Below the pieces are notes generated by a model that searched no databases, had not been told where the DNA came from, and saw only the letters and a program-made list of their open reading frames with translations. From NCBI RefSeq assembly GCF_900452395.1, contig NZ_UGNV01000001.1, forward strand, positions 707,501 through 771,500: a stretch of 64,000 bases of DNA, written 5' to 3'. Every line of letters begins with the position of its first letter. Position 1 is the first letter of the stretch. Origin of the DNA: Legionella beliardensis. Lineage in GTDB: Bacteria > Pseudomonadota > Gammaproteobacteria > Legionellales > Legionellaceae. Position numbers and translations under genes: made by a program. Below are positions 47,569-57,938 of the stretch, piece after piece.

Positions 47569-50500
47569 ATGGGTAAGTTGGCAGAGTCTTTTTTTGAAGG
47601 TGTGGATACTTTTTTCGCCTGGCTTAGTACTTCTTTAAAGCAGACGACAGAATCTTATTGTGAGTTAGAAACAGCAGATAGTCCAACAGTACTAGTCAAT
47701 CATGATGGTTCTTTGCTGTCTATTATCAAAGTAGAAGGCATTACAGCGCTCGCTGGAAATGATGAATTTCACTTGCTCGTTGAGGGGCTAACTAATGCAT
47801 TTCAAGCAGCCATGGGTAGGCCTGGGCATGCCTTACAAGTTTTCTTTAGCCATGATAAGCAAAACATAAAAAAGGTCATTGAGAATATTTATGAGCCAGC
47901 ACATAACACCGCTGACAGGCTTGAGCTTAATTTAGCTGATTTATTTAAGGAGCGAATTGATTATTTAGCCCAGTATTGTGCTGATGAAAAGGTGTTTTTT
48001 GTTCTCTATACCAGACCTTTTAATTTGGCCCAAGATCAATTAAAGGCTGCTAATAGAGCGAAGCTTAAAATGATAAAAGACACTAAAGCGCCGCCTTTTA
48101 AAAATACCCAAACTATCTATGCCGCAGTTCCTGAGCTTAGAGATACTCACGAAGCTTATGTACGCGCTATATTAAATGACTTCGCTGCCCTTAATATATT
48201 TGCTAGCTTGCTTGAGGTTCATGATGCAATAAAAGCGATTCGCACCACTGCTGATCCTGATTTTACGGCAGATGATTGGCGAGCTACTTTACCGGGTGAT
48301 AAAATTTATCCACGGGAAATTAATGATTTTGAGGGTGATCCTTCCGATTTATTATGGCCATCCCTAGCAAAACAAATCATTCCTCGTGATGCGTATTCGA
48401 TGGATTTAAGAACAGTTCAAGTCGGTAATAAAATATATTCTTCGGTATTTATTGATCTCTTTCCTAAAGAGGTTAGACCCTTTATCAGTCTTTTTGCCCG
48501 GATTTTACCTGCCCATGTTCCTTGGCGAATTGCATTTTTAGTTGAAAGTGAAGGTTTAGACACGATTAAATTTAAGGGCTTATTGTCTGCCATCTTAAGT
48601 TTCTCTTCTGCGCAGAATAGGTTAATTAGTGATTCAGTCAATTTATTAAAATATTTACAACTTAATACTGATGATGCCATTGTTAAATTACGCGTTGTTG
48701 CAACAACCTGGGCACCTGAAGGCGATATCGCACTTTTACGGCGTCGTAGTTCTGAATTAGTTAAGGCACTTCAGGGGTGGGGCTCTACCGATGTGTCAGA
48801 AATTTGTGGTGATCCTTTTGCAGGCTTTGTATCAAGCATGCCAGCTACCACAACAAATAGCGCAGCCGTGCCTTCTGTTGCACCTCTGTCTGATGTCATA
48901 ACCATGCTGCCAATTACACGACCTGCCTCACCATGGAAAACGGGGGCGATTTTATTTCGCTCGCCTGATGGTAAACCTTGGCCTTACCAACCTGGTTCCA
49001 CGCAGCAGACGACTTGGATTGATTTAATGTATGCGCGTCCTGGATCGGGTAAATCTGTTTTGTCTAATGCGCTTAACTTAGCACTATGCCTATCAGCAGG
49101 TTTAAATAGATTACCACGTATTGCCATTATTGATATTGGGCCGTCAAGTAGTGGTTTGATTTCTCTTATTAAAGAAGCACTTCCTGTCTCTAAACGTCAT
49201 TTAGCTGCTTATCATCGCTTGCGTATGACGCCTGAGTACTCAATTAATCCTTTCGATACGCAGCTAGGCTGTCGTTATCCGACAGCGAATGAGCGCTCTT
49301 TTTTAGTTAATTTTTTAACCTTGCTTACCACACCGTTAGGTGCTTTAAAGCCCTATGATGGCATGGCAGATTTAGCAGGTATGGTTGTTGACGAGCTGTA
49401 TAGAAGTATGGCGGATGAATACAATCCTACTCCTTATGCACCAGGTGTAGAGGAGTTTATTGATAGTATTTTAGAAGAAATTGGGTTTATTCGAGATTCT
49501 AAATCAACGTGGTGGGAAGTGACAGATTCTTTGTACTCAGCAGGCTTTATACATGAAGCGTTATTAGCTCAACGCTATGCTATGCCATTGATTGCCGATG
49601 CCGCCTCAATTTGCCGTACAGCATCTATTGAGGATTTGTATGAAAAAGTTACCACACCAACTGGCGAATCGTTAATCAACGCGTTTTCACGCATGATTTC
49701 AGGCGCCGTACGTGAATACCCAATCTTATCACGGGTGACGAGTTTCGATATCGGTGATGCGCGTATAGTCTCTCTGGATTTAGATGAAGTAGCAAAAAGT
49801 GGTGGTGATGCTGCCGATAGGCAAACTGCAGTTATGTATATGCTTGCTCGGTATGTTTTGGCTCGCCATTATTACCTAACTGAAGAGAGTATGAGCAATA
49901 TTCCTGATCAGTACAAAGACTACCATAAAAATCGTATATTAGAGATTCGCGAAGATCCTAAGCGTATTGTTTATGATGAATTCCATCGTACATCAAAATC
50001 AGCGGCTGTTCGTGATCAAGTTATTATTGATATGCGTGAAGGTAGAAAATGGAAGGTGCAAATTGCTTTGCTTTCTCAATCTGTAGAAGATTTTGACTCC
50101 GTCATGATTGATTTTGCCACATCTATTTATATTATGGATGCGGGTCCCTCTCAAGCAGTAGACAAAACCACACAAATTTTTGGTTTATCTGATACTGCAA
50201 AAATTGCTCTTCGTACACGCGTTCATGGCCCACGGGCTGGCGGAGCAACGTTCTTAGCTCAATACTCGACTAAGAATGGTATTAATGTACAGTTACTTAC
50301 TTTAACGCTTGGCCCAATTGAGTTATGGGCTTTTAGTACTACCGCTGAAGATGCTGCAGTTCGTAATCGTTTATATAGACACTTAGGGCCTGCTGAAGCA
50401 AGACGTGTATTAGCTAATTTATTTCCTAATGGCTCAGTTGCTAAAGAAGTAGAAGAGCGGTTAGCAGCTGTGAAAGCACAGGAAGGTTTAATTGAGGAAG

Positions 50501-50598
50501 ATGCTAAACAAAGCGTCATTGAGCAATTGCTTCATGATATTTTAGAGGCTTATTCTAAGGATACAAATATTAAAGTCTTACCCTCTAAAGTAGTTTAG
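47569..50598 (+). CDS. icmB: Dot/Icm ATPase IcmB/DotO
   Basis: The 1009-residue VirB4-like cytoplasmic ATPase has Walker A YARPGSGKSVLSNALNL near residue 490 and a Walker B-like RIVYDEFHRTS near residue 802. The sequence DIGPSSSGLISLIKEALP is also typical of DotO. DotO and DotB energise assembly and export at the inner membrane. Length matches L. pneumophila DotO (about 1009). In L. pneumophila icmF and icmH are nearby downstream; here other genes come first. Confidence 0.97.
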   Translation: MGKLAESFFEGVDTFFAWLSTSLKQTTESYCELETADSPTVLVNHDGSLLSIIKVEGITALAGNDEFHLLVEGLTNAFQAAMGRPGHALQVFFSHDKQNIKKVIENIYEPAHNTADRLELNLADLFKERIDYLAQYCADEKVFFVLYTRPFNLAQDQLKAANRAKLKMIKDTKAPPFKNTQTIYAAVPELRDTHEAYVRAILNDFAALNIFASLLEVHDAIKAIRTTADPDFTADDWRATLPGDKIYPREINDFEGDPSDLLWPSLAKQIIPRDAYSMDLRTVQVGNKIYSSVFIDLFPKEVRPFISLFARILPAHVPWRIAFLVESEGLDTIKFKGLLSAILSFSSAQNRLISDSVNLLKYLQLNTDDAIVKLRVVATTWAPEGDIALLRRRSSELVKALQGWGSTDVSEICGDPFAGFVSSMPATTTNSAAVPSVAPLSDVITMLPITRPASPWKTGAILFRSPDGKPWPYQPGSTQQTTWIDLMYARPGSGKSVLSNALNLALCLSAGLNRLPRIAIIDIGPSSSGLISLIKEALPVSKRHLAAYHRLRMTPEYSINPFDTQLGCRYPTANERSFLVNFLTLLTTPLGALKPYDGMADLAGMVVDELYRSMADEYNPTPYAPGVEEFIDSILEEIGFIRDSKSTWWEVTDSLYSAGFIHEALLAQRYAMPLIADAASICRTASIEDLYEKVTTPTGESLINAFSRMISGAVREYPILSRVTSFDIGDARIVSLDLDEVAKSGGDAADRQTAVMYMLARYVLARHYYLTEESMSNIPDQYKDYHKNRILEIREDPKRIVYDEFHRTSKSAAVRDQVIIDMREGRKWKVQIALLSQSVEDFDSVMIDFATSIYIMDAGPSQAVDKTTQIFGLSDTAKIALRTRVHGPRAGGATFLAQYSTKNGINVQLLTLTLGPIELWAFSTTAEDAAVRNRLYRHLGPAEARRVLANLFPNGSVAKEVEERLAAVKAQEGLIEEDAKQSVIEQLLHDILEAYSKDTNIKVLPSKVV

Positions 50599-50690
50599 TT
50601 AATAGGCCTTAGCAGGACTAAAAAGGGTTTAATAAATATTGGCATAATTTCTGAATAGCAATCACTACTTTTATTTATTGCTAAGCTCAT

Positions 50691-51740
50691 GTGCGCCCGC
50701 TAATTTTCCTGTTTTTGTTGCTATTAAATACTGTAACGTTAGCTAATCAAGTCCATATCATCGCTGTAGGCGATGTATTATTACATCTGCCTTTGCAAAA
50801 GAAAGGAGGCAAAGATGGTTTTAAGTCAATTTGGTTAGCCGTAATTCCACAATTACGAGCTGCAGATATTACCTATGGCAATTTAGAAGGGCCTGCTGCT
50901 GAAATGATAGACATGCATGGCAATGTGACTGAGAAAGAGAGTAAAGCGTATACAACGTTTCCAATGTTTAATTACCCGCCAGCTTTAATTACTGCCTTAA
51001 GGGATTCAGGATTTAATATTGTATCTACAGCAAATAATCACGTTTTAGATAGGTATGCAATAGGTATAGATAAAACGATTTCACTGCTTCATAATAACTG
51101 GCTTGCATTTACGGGTACCAGGCGTCAAAACAGCCAAGATGTCTGGTATAGTACTTTAAAAGTAAATGACTTATCTATTGTATGGCTTGCTTGTACACAA
51201 GATACGAATGGTATTTTTGATAAATATCGGCAAGTGTTGCATTGCAATCGCGATAAGCAGCTGATTTTATCACTTATCGACCAATTAGCTAAAAGCCATG
51301 ATGCTGTTATAGTCACACCGCATTGGGGGGTAGAGTATCAAACGAAGCCTAATCAATCCCAGAAAAAATTTGCTAAAGAGTTAGCCGAGGCGGGCGCTTT
51401 AGCTATTTTAGGTTCTCATCCTCATTGTATGCAGCCATTTAGTTGGCTTAAAACGAGCCAGGGAAAGCAAGTATTTGTTGCTTATTCTTTGGGTAATTTT
51501 ATTTCTAATCAAGGTAGCTTAAAGAATCGCACCAGTGGTTTACTTTCTTTATATTTAGAAAAAAATAATAAAGGGGTTGCAATCGTTAAAGTAGCATTTA
51601 GCCCGACTTATATGGAAAATCGTGGTGGCCAAATGCAGTTACATAAAGTAACAAATAAAAAACATGCTGCGTATCAGTGGTTAAAGAATCTGCTTGGCGA
51701 AGAGTATTTAGTCATTAATGGTCATGATAAAAATAGATAG
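50691..51740 (+). CDS. CapA/PgsA-like metallophosphatase-fold protein
   Basis: The 349-residue protein starts at GTG 50691 with a signal peptide (LIFLFLLLLNTVTLA). Motifs of the bacterial CapA family follow: HIIAVGDVLLH, YGNLEGPAAE, STANNHVLDRY, VTPHWGVEY, LGSHPHCMQPF and YSLGNFISNQ, which form the metal-binding site. CapA relatives act in poly-gamma-glutamate capsule formation or as periplasmic phosphoesterases, but no pgs genes are near. It follows icmB by 92 bases on the same strand and may be co-transcribed with it. The ribosome site is poor. Confidence 0.85.
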   Translation: MRPLIFLFLLLLNTVTLANQVHIIAVGDVLLHLPLQKKGGKDGFKSIWLAVIPQLRAADITYGNLEGPAAEMIDMHGNVTEKESKAYTTFPMFNYPPALITALRDSGFNIVSTANNHVLDRYAIGIDKTISLLHNNWLAFTGTRRQNSQDVWYSTLKVNDLSIVWLACTQDTNGIFDKYRQVLHCNRDKQLILSLIDQLAKSHDAVIVTPHWGVEYQTKPNQSQKKFAKELAEAGALAILGSHPHCMQPFSWLKTSQGKQVFVAYSLGNFISNQGSLKNRTSGLLSLYLEKNNKGVAIVKVAFSPTYMENRGGQMQLHKVTNKKHAAYQWLKNLLGEEYLVINGHDKNR

Positions 51741-51741
51741 C

Positions 51742-52845
51742 CTAATTTGTTGGTATAAATTTGGTAGACTCTTCAGCCTCTGTTAATTCTTTTAGAACTA
51801 ATTTATTTGTTATTCTATTAAACATCTTTTCGGTACTAGAAACGGGTGTGAAAAAGCTAATAAAGCGATTAGCGCGTTTTTGAAATAATATTGCTTCTTT
51901 TTGGTCTAAAAAGTTTACTATATGCTCCAGGAGTTGTGTGGCATTTAAGCTTGAGCTGCCCGCAATGTCTTTGTATAAATTTTTCAATTCATCAAATTTT
52001 ATTCGGGTTTTAGCGCTTGTGCAGTTTAACTGAGGAATTTCTTCTAATCTTTTATAGATTTTATTAAGAACACGAGTTTGATCATGAGTTAAATCATTAT
52101 ATACAGTGGGTGGTGGGGGTAAGATATAAAAGGAAGTTTTATCAGGCACGCCTCCTTTTAATTTAGTCTTATACCGTAGGGGGATAAAGAATTGCTTTGA
52201 GATATTCGTTTTAAATCCGAGAATTACTTCAATGATGTTAACAGCACTATGACGGCAAGTATTTCCTGCATGAATTTGGTTTGTGTCCACAAAAATATTA
52301 TTTTTAGATCTTAAGTTTACCGGCTGCTCTATTGTGGGAGGAAAGGTACATTCTTTTAATTTTTTATATTTAAATACAATCTCATGAGACTTTAGATTGG
52401 CTCGATTTGATGTTTCTATAGGAACATAGGCTTCAATCGCTTGGCTTGCAATCTCTTTTTGGGTTTTATAAATACGCTGTAAGGCGTTAACAAAGTTTGG
52501 ATTAGCCCACTGTTTTTTCTCAATTGCAGCAATAATTTCTATGAATTCTTTTGTCTGATTATAATTGATTGCATAGGCTTGATAGGCAATAGCCGTTTCA
52601 TGAGCATGTTGGCGTGCAATGCCCTCATCAGCGATTCTAGCTAGGGTTTGTGAGCTTAGGTATTTCATGGTCATTTTAAGCTCGCTCTCAACATCGGGAT
52701 CAATGTCGTTTGTTTTACCTACTCGTGCGAGTAAGATAGGATTCCCATCTTTAACGACACCTAACATTAAAAAACTATGTCGTTCTTGTTTACCTAAGGC
52801 TAAGAAAAATTCATCGCGTTTATTCAGTATAAGTTTAGACGGCAT
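51742..52845 (-). CDS. Hypothetical protein, candidate Dot/Icm effector
   Basis: I do not recognise the 367-residue protein. It is mostly helical and hydrophilic with no signal peptide or membrane segment. The C-terminal 16 residues (KELTEAEESTKFIPTN) carry glutamates at -9, -10, -12 and -15, resembling the E-block export signal of Dot/Icm effectors. A segment HAGNTCRHSAVNIIEVILG contains a Cys and two His and could be an active site. It lies between the CapA gene and a LysR gene within the Dot/Icm region. The effector role is inferred. Confidence 0.72.
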   Translation of the reverse strand: MPSKLILNKRDEFFLALGKQERHSFLMLGVVKDGNPILLARVGKTNDIDPDVESELKMTMKYLSSQTLARIADEGIARQHAHETAIAYQAYAINYNQTKEFIEIIAAIEKKQWANPNFVNALQRIYKTQKEIASQAIEAYVPIETSNRANLKSHEIVFKYKKLKECTFPPTIEQPVNLRSKNNIFVDTNQIHAGNTCRHSAVNIIEVILGFKTNISKQFFIPLRYKTKLKGGVPDKTSFYILPPPPTVYNDLTHDQTRVLNKIYKRLEEIPQLNCTSAKTRIKFDELKNLYKDIAGSSSLNATQLLEHIVNFLDQKEAILFQKRANRFISFFTPVSSTEKMFNRITNKLVLKELTEAEESTKFIPTN

Positions 52846-52998
52846 AAATCCCTCTACGAGTAGGTTCTAGTCTTTTGGCAACCGCTTTTATTGGTAGCCT
52901 GTGATTAAAGCAGTACATAAGTTTATTCATGATTGTTACTGTAAGCAAGTAGGTCATGTTGCTCAAAAAGGTTAAATCAGTATAAATAATCATCATTT

Positions 52999-53874
52999 TT
53001 AACGTGCGGGTGCTAAATGATTCTGGAATAAAGCCATTAGCTGTTGGGCTGAGGGACCGATTTTTTGTGGATTATGATGGACTAAATATAGAGGGTAAGT
53101 GCGAATATTATCTTGTTTCAAATAGAGTGGCTTAATAGGCAAATTTCGGTCTTCCACTAATTGGCTAGGTAGCCAAGAAAATCCTATGCCGTGAGCGACG
53201 CATTGAATTTTCATTTCCATAGAACTAACTTTCCAGTTAAATTCTGAACCAAGCCAGCCTTCATTTCTTTGTTTTTTTGTGCCTGAATCTTGAGCGATAA
53301 TATAACGTTCATGATAAAGATCATCTACCGTAACTTCCTTTTGATGTAAGGGACTGTCAATGTGTGCGTAAGGAATGAATTGAATATCCATGAGCTTATC
53401 ACCGACATATCCTGCTGGAATGCGTGAAATAATAGCTAATTCCGCCTCCCCATTAACTAACAGGTCGCTAGGGCCTGATAAGAGGCCATGTTTTAAAATA
53501 ATACGAGTTTGTGTATTCTCTAAACCAAATTGTCGCAGTATTGTCAGCAGCAGCTTAGGCGGAAAGATTTCATCTACCGCCAAGCGTAAGGATTTCTCGT
53601 AGGTAGACTTAAAATTTTTAGCTGTGTTTTCAATATTTTTAGCTAAACGGGTGAGTTGCTTAGATAAATTTAAAATTTGCATGCCTTGCTCAGTTAGTAT
53701 GGCTCTACGGCCTTGTAGGGTTAAGAGTTGTACACCTAAGGATTCTTGTAATTTTATTAGTGTATAGCTAATACTCGATTGGCTTTTATGTAATTTCTCT
53801 GCCGCTTTGGCAAAACTTTTTTCTTCTATAACAGTTTGTAATACTCGCCATTGCTCTAAAGTTACTTTAGCCAT
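52999..53874 (-). CDS. LysR-family transcriptional regulator
   Basis: The 291-residue protein has an N-terminal winged HTH (LEQWRVLQTVIEEKSFAKAAEKLHKSQSSISY, residues about 5-40) and a periplasmic-binding-protein-like effector domain. The start at 53874 has GGAAGG upstream; a start at 53886 lacks one. It is divergent from the SnoaL-like gene, which is the usual sign that it regulates that gene. The inducer is unknown. Confidence 0.92.
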   Translation of the reverse strand: MAKVTLEQWRVLQTVIEEKSFAKAAEKLHKSQSSISYTLIKLQESLGVQLLTLQGRRAILTEQGMQILNLSKQLTRLAKNIENTAKNFKSTYEKSLRLAVDEIFPPKLLLTILRQFGLENTQTRIILKHGLLSGPSDLLVNGEAELAIISRIPAGYVGDKLMDIQFIPYAHIDSPLHQKEVTVDDLYHERYIIAQDSGTKKQRNEGWLGSEFNWKVSSMEMKIQCVAHGIGFSWLPSQLVEDRNLPIKPLYLKQDNIRTYPLYLVHHNPQKIGPSAQQLMALFQNHLAPAR

Positions 53875-53983
53875 TTTGCCTTCCATTTTATATCTAAAAA
53901 ACTGATTAATTTAAGCTGAAATTTGCGCTTTTTTATTGTTTTATACCATTTATAATCAAATTTTTTAATAAAAAGGAGATGAA

Positions 53984-54424
53984 ATGAAAAAAATAGTGCT
54001 AATTTGTTTGTTATTAGGTTTTGCTATTCAGGCGCAAGCCAGTTTGACTGAGCAAGAAAAAAATAAGGAGGTTGTGACGCAATTTTATCAAAAAGCAATT
54101 AATAATAAAGATTTCTCTGCTGCGGAAGTTTATCTAGGGCCATGGTATATCCAACATAACCCACTAGCTAAAGATGGGATAGAGGGTCTTAAACAATACA
54201 TCGATTATTTAAAGCAAGCTTTTCCCGAGTCACATAGTGAGATTAAGCGAGTTATGGCGGAAGGTGATTATGTTATTTTACATGTTCATTCAATAAAAGA
54301 GCCTGGCACGCATGGGCAAGCTATTATTGATATTTTTCGCTTAGAGAAAAATAAAATCGTAGAACATTGGGATGTCATTCAAACAATTCCAGCAGAATCT
54401 GCTAATAGCAATGGTATGTTTTAA
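53984..54424 (+). CDS. Secreted SnoaL-like (NTF2-fold) protein
   Basis: The 146-residue protein has a signal peptide (VLICLLLGFAIQAQAS) and a SnoaL-like domain (NKEVVTQFYQKAINNKDFSAAE, YIQHNPLAKDGIEGLKQYID, VIDIF-type end IEHWDVIQ). AAGGAG precedes the ATG. Such proteins are small cone-shaped enzymes or binding proteins of uncertain substrate. The divergent LysR gene probably controls it. Confidence 0.85.
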   Translation: MKKIVLICLLLGFAIQAQASLTEQEKNKEVVTQFYQKAINNKDFSAAEVYLGPWYIQHNPLAKDGIEGLKQYIDYLKQAFPESHSEIKRVMAEGDYVILHVHSIKEPGTHGQAIIDIFRLEKNKIVEHWDVIQTIPAESANSNGMF

Positions 54425-55016
54425 TGAGATGATTTAAATGCTCTGTTCTTTCAGTGTGAACTCGACATAAAAGCGAAGTTAGAAAGACTAAGTCATTGCG
54501 AACCTTTACGAAGTCAAAGGTGAAGCAAGCCAGATCGGTGCTACTTACAACACCCGACCTGGATTGCTTCGCTCCGCTCGCAAAGACGAGCAAATGGCTC
54601 TTTTAAGACAAATTAAACGTAGATACTGTCTTTAAAATCAAGCTAAACTTCATTAAAAGGCTAGTTATTTCTAAGGACAGTGTCAACGTTTACTGCCATC
54701 TCCGCGTAGGCGGAGATCCAGGCTTAATATTAGCATCATGCCATTATCAGGCTAGATTCCCGTCTACACGGGAATGACAATATTCGGCGTTATTCATATT
54801 GTGAGACCTAGCAAGTAGCCTGGGTGTAGGTCCAAAGGGCCGGAACCCAGGTTTCACTTTGTTTCACCTAAGCTATGTTTAAAGGAAGTGGTCCTCTTTG
54901 CAACAATACTGCGTGAAGATGATAAATCAGTTTGATTTAATCGCAAATACACTTAATCTAAACAGTTAATAAAGAGCGCAGCAATAGCAGCCAAATTTAG
55001 CTAAATTTTTTAACCA
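54425..55016. repeat. Repeat cluster between the SnoaL gene and icmF
   Basis: This 592-base gap has no credible gene. It holds a REP-like copy (54492-54591), a MITE-like copy in reverse (54624-54682), two perfect 8-bp hairpins ATCTCCGC/GCGGAGAT (54698-54717) and ATTCCCGT/ACGGGAAT (54756-54775), and a CCTGGGT/ACCCAGG element (54815-54860) related to the module in 25786-25833. The icmF stop follows. Confidence 0.8.
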
Positions 55017-57938
55017 TTAAGCAATGTCTTGATTTAAATTAAACCCAGTTAAAATGCCTGGGCTAAAGGGATTAATTTGATTTTGTGTTTTTAATAAATA
55101 ACGCCCAGAATTACCATTTACTTCAAAAAGAATTTGTAAGCTTGCACTGTCATTACTATCGACTAACACATTAACTTTTTGTAGCATTTTAAAGAAGGCC
55201 CAGACGCCTTTTTCTTCAAGTTCAAAATGAGCACCATCAATAGCATTTAAGCTTAATTTGGCATTGGTCTCAGGCCAGCTAAAATTAGTGTAGGATTCAC
55301 TGGTTTGAGTATCTTTAAGTGTAATTTGACCAATATCAAGTTGTAAGCTTCCAACCATAGGATCTAAATTAATTTTTTGTAAGCTAAATTCAATTCTGCT
55401 TGTTGAAGCATTATCAGGGAAAAACATATTACTAATTACATTTGCACGAATAAGCTCATTAACTAGATCAGTAGAAATAGGTAAAACATAACCATTAAGT
55501 TCTTTAGGCTGCCATTGTGGGTGGGTAGTGTCTAAAAATGGTTTTAAGTATTCATTAACGAAGGCGTTAAGCGTGCCTTGTGGTGCAAAAAATTTGTTAA
55601 AATCTGCAAGGGCTACTTCTTCCCCTTGTAATGAATCTAAAGGATAACGATGCGCAATTGTTGTCTGATAGACATTAAACACATTATCTTGCCATTTTTT
55701 ATTTAAGTATTTTTTACTATCATTTATAAAAATGAACCAAGTATCATCAGCTATTTGTTTTGCCCAACTTGCTACTGGTTCAGGAAATTGCCGTGCTTTA
55801 TTATACAGAGTACTTAGCGGGTCTGTTACACTTTCACCAAGAAAACGAGAACGAGTTAAATTAAAAATGGTTTGGCTATGATCATTTATAAGCGATAAAG
55901 TGGTTAAGAATTTTTCAAGCTCATTGATGTTTTGGGTAAATTCTTGCGCTGCAGAGGCAGTCATTAAATTTAATGGCGTAAATTGATTTGCTATTTTTTG
56001 ATTAAATAGTTCAAATTGCTGCTCAGCTTCCGGACTTGTTTGCTGTTGCATGAGGGTAAGTAAATTAGTGATGGCATTGGTTTGCTGTAAAATTTGAGTT
56101 AATTGGCGTGCCTGTTCATAACCTTGATAATGATGAGGCCTTGTGCGTCTAGCAAAATTTTGCCACCAAGTAACATAGTCAAAACAATAGGCTTGTTCTA
56201 ATTGGGCAGGAAGTATATCTAAATCTTGCCGTGCTAAAACCCAATTTTCTTGCTGTAACTTTTTAGTAATTTCCGTAAGTGACGCAAGAATTTGCTTAAA
56301 TCCTGCCTTAGTAAAGTAGATTGGTAATTCTCTACTTGCTAAGTCAAATCCTTTTATGTCAAGCGTAACTTTTTGCCTAGGAAAATAGCTCTTTGCTAAT
56401 GAATAGTATAAATAATTCACTGGCAAGGCATTTAAATAATTTCTGACATCACTAACTAATTGGTGGTTAATGACTAACGGTTGAAAAGGCTGCTTAAGCG
56501 CATTTTTAAGTAATAATTCTTGGGTGTCATCAAGTTCGGTTGAATGCCGCATTTGCCAATATTGTTTAAACCAATGGCGTATTTCTACTTCAGAAAAATG
56601 CTCAGGTTCGCCAAGCATCAGATAAATTTTTAGTGCTTGATAACGTGCAGATTGTGTTTGTGACGGATTAGTTAGTGTTTGTTCAAGGTTAGTGACTAAC
56701 TCCGGTAGAAAATTATGCCGTAATTTTGCTTTTGTGTTTTTATGTAATTTAGTTTTAAGCTGATTAATAACAGAAACCTGTAGTATGCCTTTAGGTATCA
56801 AATTTAATTTATTTTCCGCAAGCGAGAGATGATAAAGTGCGGAGGCGTGATTAGATTGATTACTTAGTGTTTCATAGGCTATTAATTCTTTGCTAGTTTC
56901 ATCTAATAATTGCGCAGTCTTAAAATATTGATAACTTAAACCAATTAATAATAGCCCAGCCAAAGCCGCGGTGGCACCAATCATTAAGCGCTGCTTTTTG
57001 CTTAGTTGCGATAAATGATACTGGGTTTGTACTTGAAAGGCCTGGATAGCATCTGCAATAAAGTAAGCCCGGTAATTAGTGGATTGTGGAAATTTATCTT
57101 GTAAAACGAGGGCATATTCATGTTGAATTCTTTTATTAAGCCTATCTACACTTAATCCCCCTTGTTCAGCGCTACTAAAGTAAATCGCTTGTAAGCTTAC
57201 TAAATTGGAATTGAGGTGTTGTAGCAACGTTTGAATAGGTGCACGTAATCCTGCCAATTGGAGAGGGAATTCACGAATTAAGGTGCGTTTTACAGTTGAG
57301 CGGGCAGGATGTAGTTTATTAATGATTTGTTGGCCAAGCAATTCAATCATTTTATCAAATTGAATTTTATAGCTAGACAGCAGCTGCGAGCGTTCCTGCG
57401 CTGATTCAAGTGAAAATCCTAATGGTTTTTTTAAGTTAAGGTCATGCTCAGATTGAAAAAACTCAGCAAAGCCTGCTAAGGTATCTAGCTTCGTAAACAT
57501 CAATGCCGCATCAATAGGATAACCAAGTGCACTGACAAAGCGCTCGAGCAATAAGGTATGGGATTTACACTGCTCTTGTAGATTTAAAGGCTCTACTAGA
57601 AATAAATCGCTGCAATCAATGCATAACATGATACCACTAATTTTAATCCCTTTATGGCAACGGTTTAACTGTTTTAAGCTCGAGGCTAATAGCGTTTCAC
57701 GTTGATTAAGCCAAGTTTCACCGAGCTCTAAAATAATACCTAAGTCATTATAGAAAATTTGTGCCTGACTCTCTGCCTCTATTGCATAATGCTTAAGCGA
57801 ACTTTGTTTTAGTAGGGCACTTTTTCCTTGATTTATTTTTCCTGTTAAAAGAATAAATGAAATAGGATTGTTTTGTGGTTTTAATTGTGCGCTAATTCGT
57901 TTTAATGCTTCACATAAAGCTTGTAATGACTTATCCAT
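55017..57938 (-). CDS. icmF: Dot/Icm inner-membrane protein IcmF
   Basis: The 973-residue protein has a cytoplasmic GTPase-like part with Walker A GKINQGKS at residues 33-40, one or two membrane helices around residue 320-340 (IGATAALAGLLLIGLSYQY), and a large periplasmic part ending in GFNLNQDIA. This matches IcmF (TssM-like) of the Dot/Icm system. IcmF works with IcmH/DotU to stabilise and position the complex. Its start overlaps the icmH stop by one base, so icmH is upstream in the same operon. The pair runs opposite to the icmT-to-icmB genes. Confidence 0.95.
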   Translation of the reverse strand: MDKSLQALCEALKRISAQLKPQNNPISFILLTGKINQGKSALLKQSSLKHYAIEAESQAQIFYNDLGIILELGETWLNQRETLLASSLKQLNRCHKGIKISGIMLCIDCSDLFLVEPLNLQEQCKSHTLLLERFVSALGYPIDAALMFTKLDTLAGFAEFFQSEHDLNLKKPLGFSLESAQERSQLLSSYKIQFDKMIELLGQQIINKLHPARSTVKRTLIREFPLQLAGLRAPIQTLLQHLNSNLVSLQAIYFSSAEQGGLSVDRLNKRIQHEYALVLQDKFPQSTNYRAYFIADAIQAFQVQTQYHLSQLSKKQRLMIGATAALAGLLLIGLSYQYFKTAQLLDETSKELIAYETLSNQSNHASALYHLSLAENKLNLIPKGILQVSVINQLKTKLHKNTKAKLRHNFLPELVTNLEQTLTNPSQTQSARYQALKIYLMLGEPEHFSEVEIRHWFKQYWQMRHSTELDDTQELLLKNALKQPFQPLVINHQLVSDVRNYLNALPVNYLYYSLAKSYFPRQKVTLDIKGFDLASRELPIYFTKAGFKQILASLTEITKKLQQENWVLARQDLDILPAQLEQAYCFDYVTWWQNFARRTRPHHYQGYEQARQLTQILQQTNAITNLLTLMQQQTSPEAEQQFELFNQKIANQFTPLNLMTASAAQEFTQNINELEKFLTTLSLINDHSQTIFNLTRSRFLGESVTDPLSTLYNKARQFPEPVASWAKQIADDTWFIFINDSKKYLNKKWQDNVFNVYQTTIAHRYPLDSLQGEEVALADFNKFFAPQGTLNAFVNEYLKPFLDTTHPQWQPKELNGYVLPISTDLVNELIRANVISNMFFPDNASTSRIEFSLQKINLDPMVGSLQLDIGQITLKDTQTSESYTNFSWPETNAKLSLNAIDGAHFELEEKGVWAFFKMLQKVNVLVDSNDSASLQILFEVNGNSGRYLLKTQNQINPFSPGILTGFNLNQDIA

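Noticed and set aside
54402-54593. 63-codon minus-strand ORF after the SnoaL-like gene
   Set aside because: It is formed by the REP-like repeat and overlaps the SnoaL coding end.
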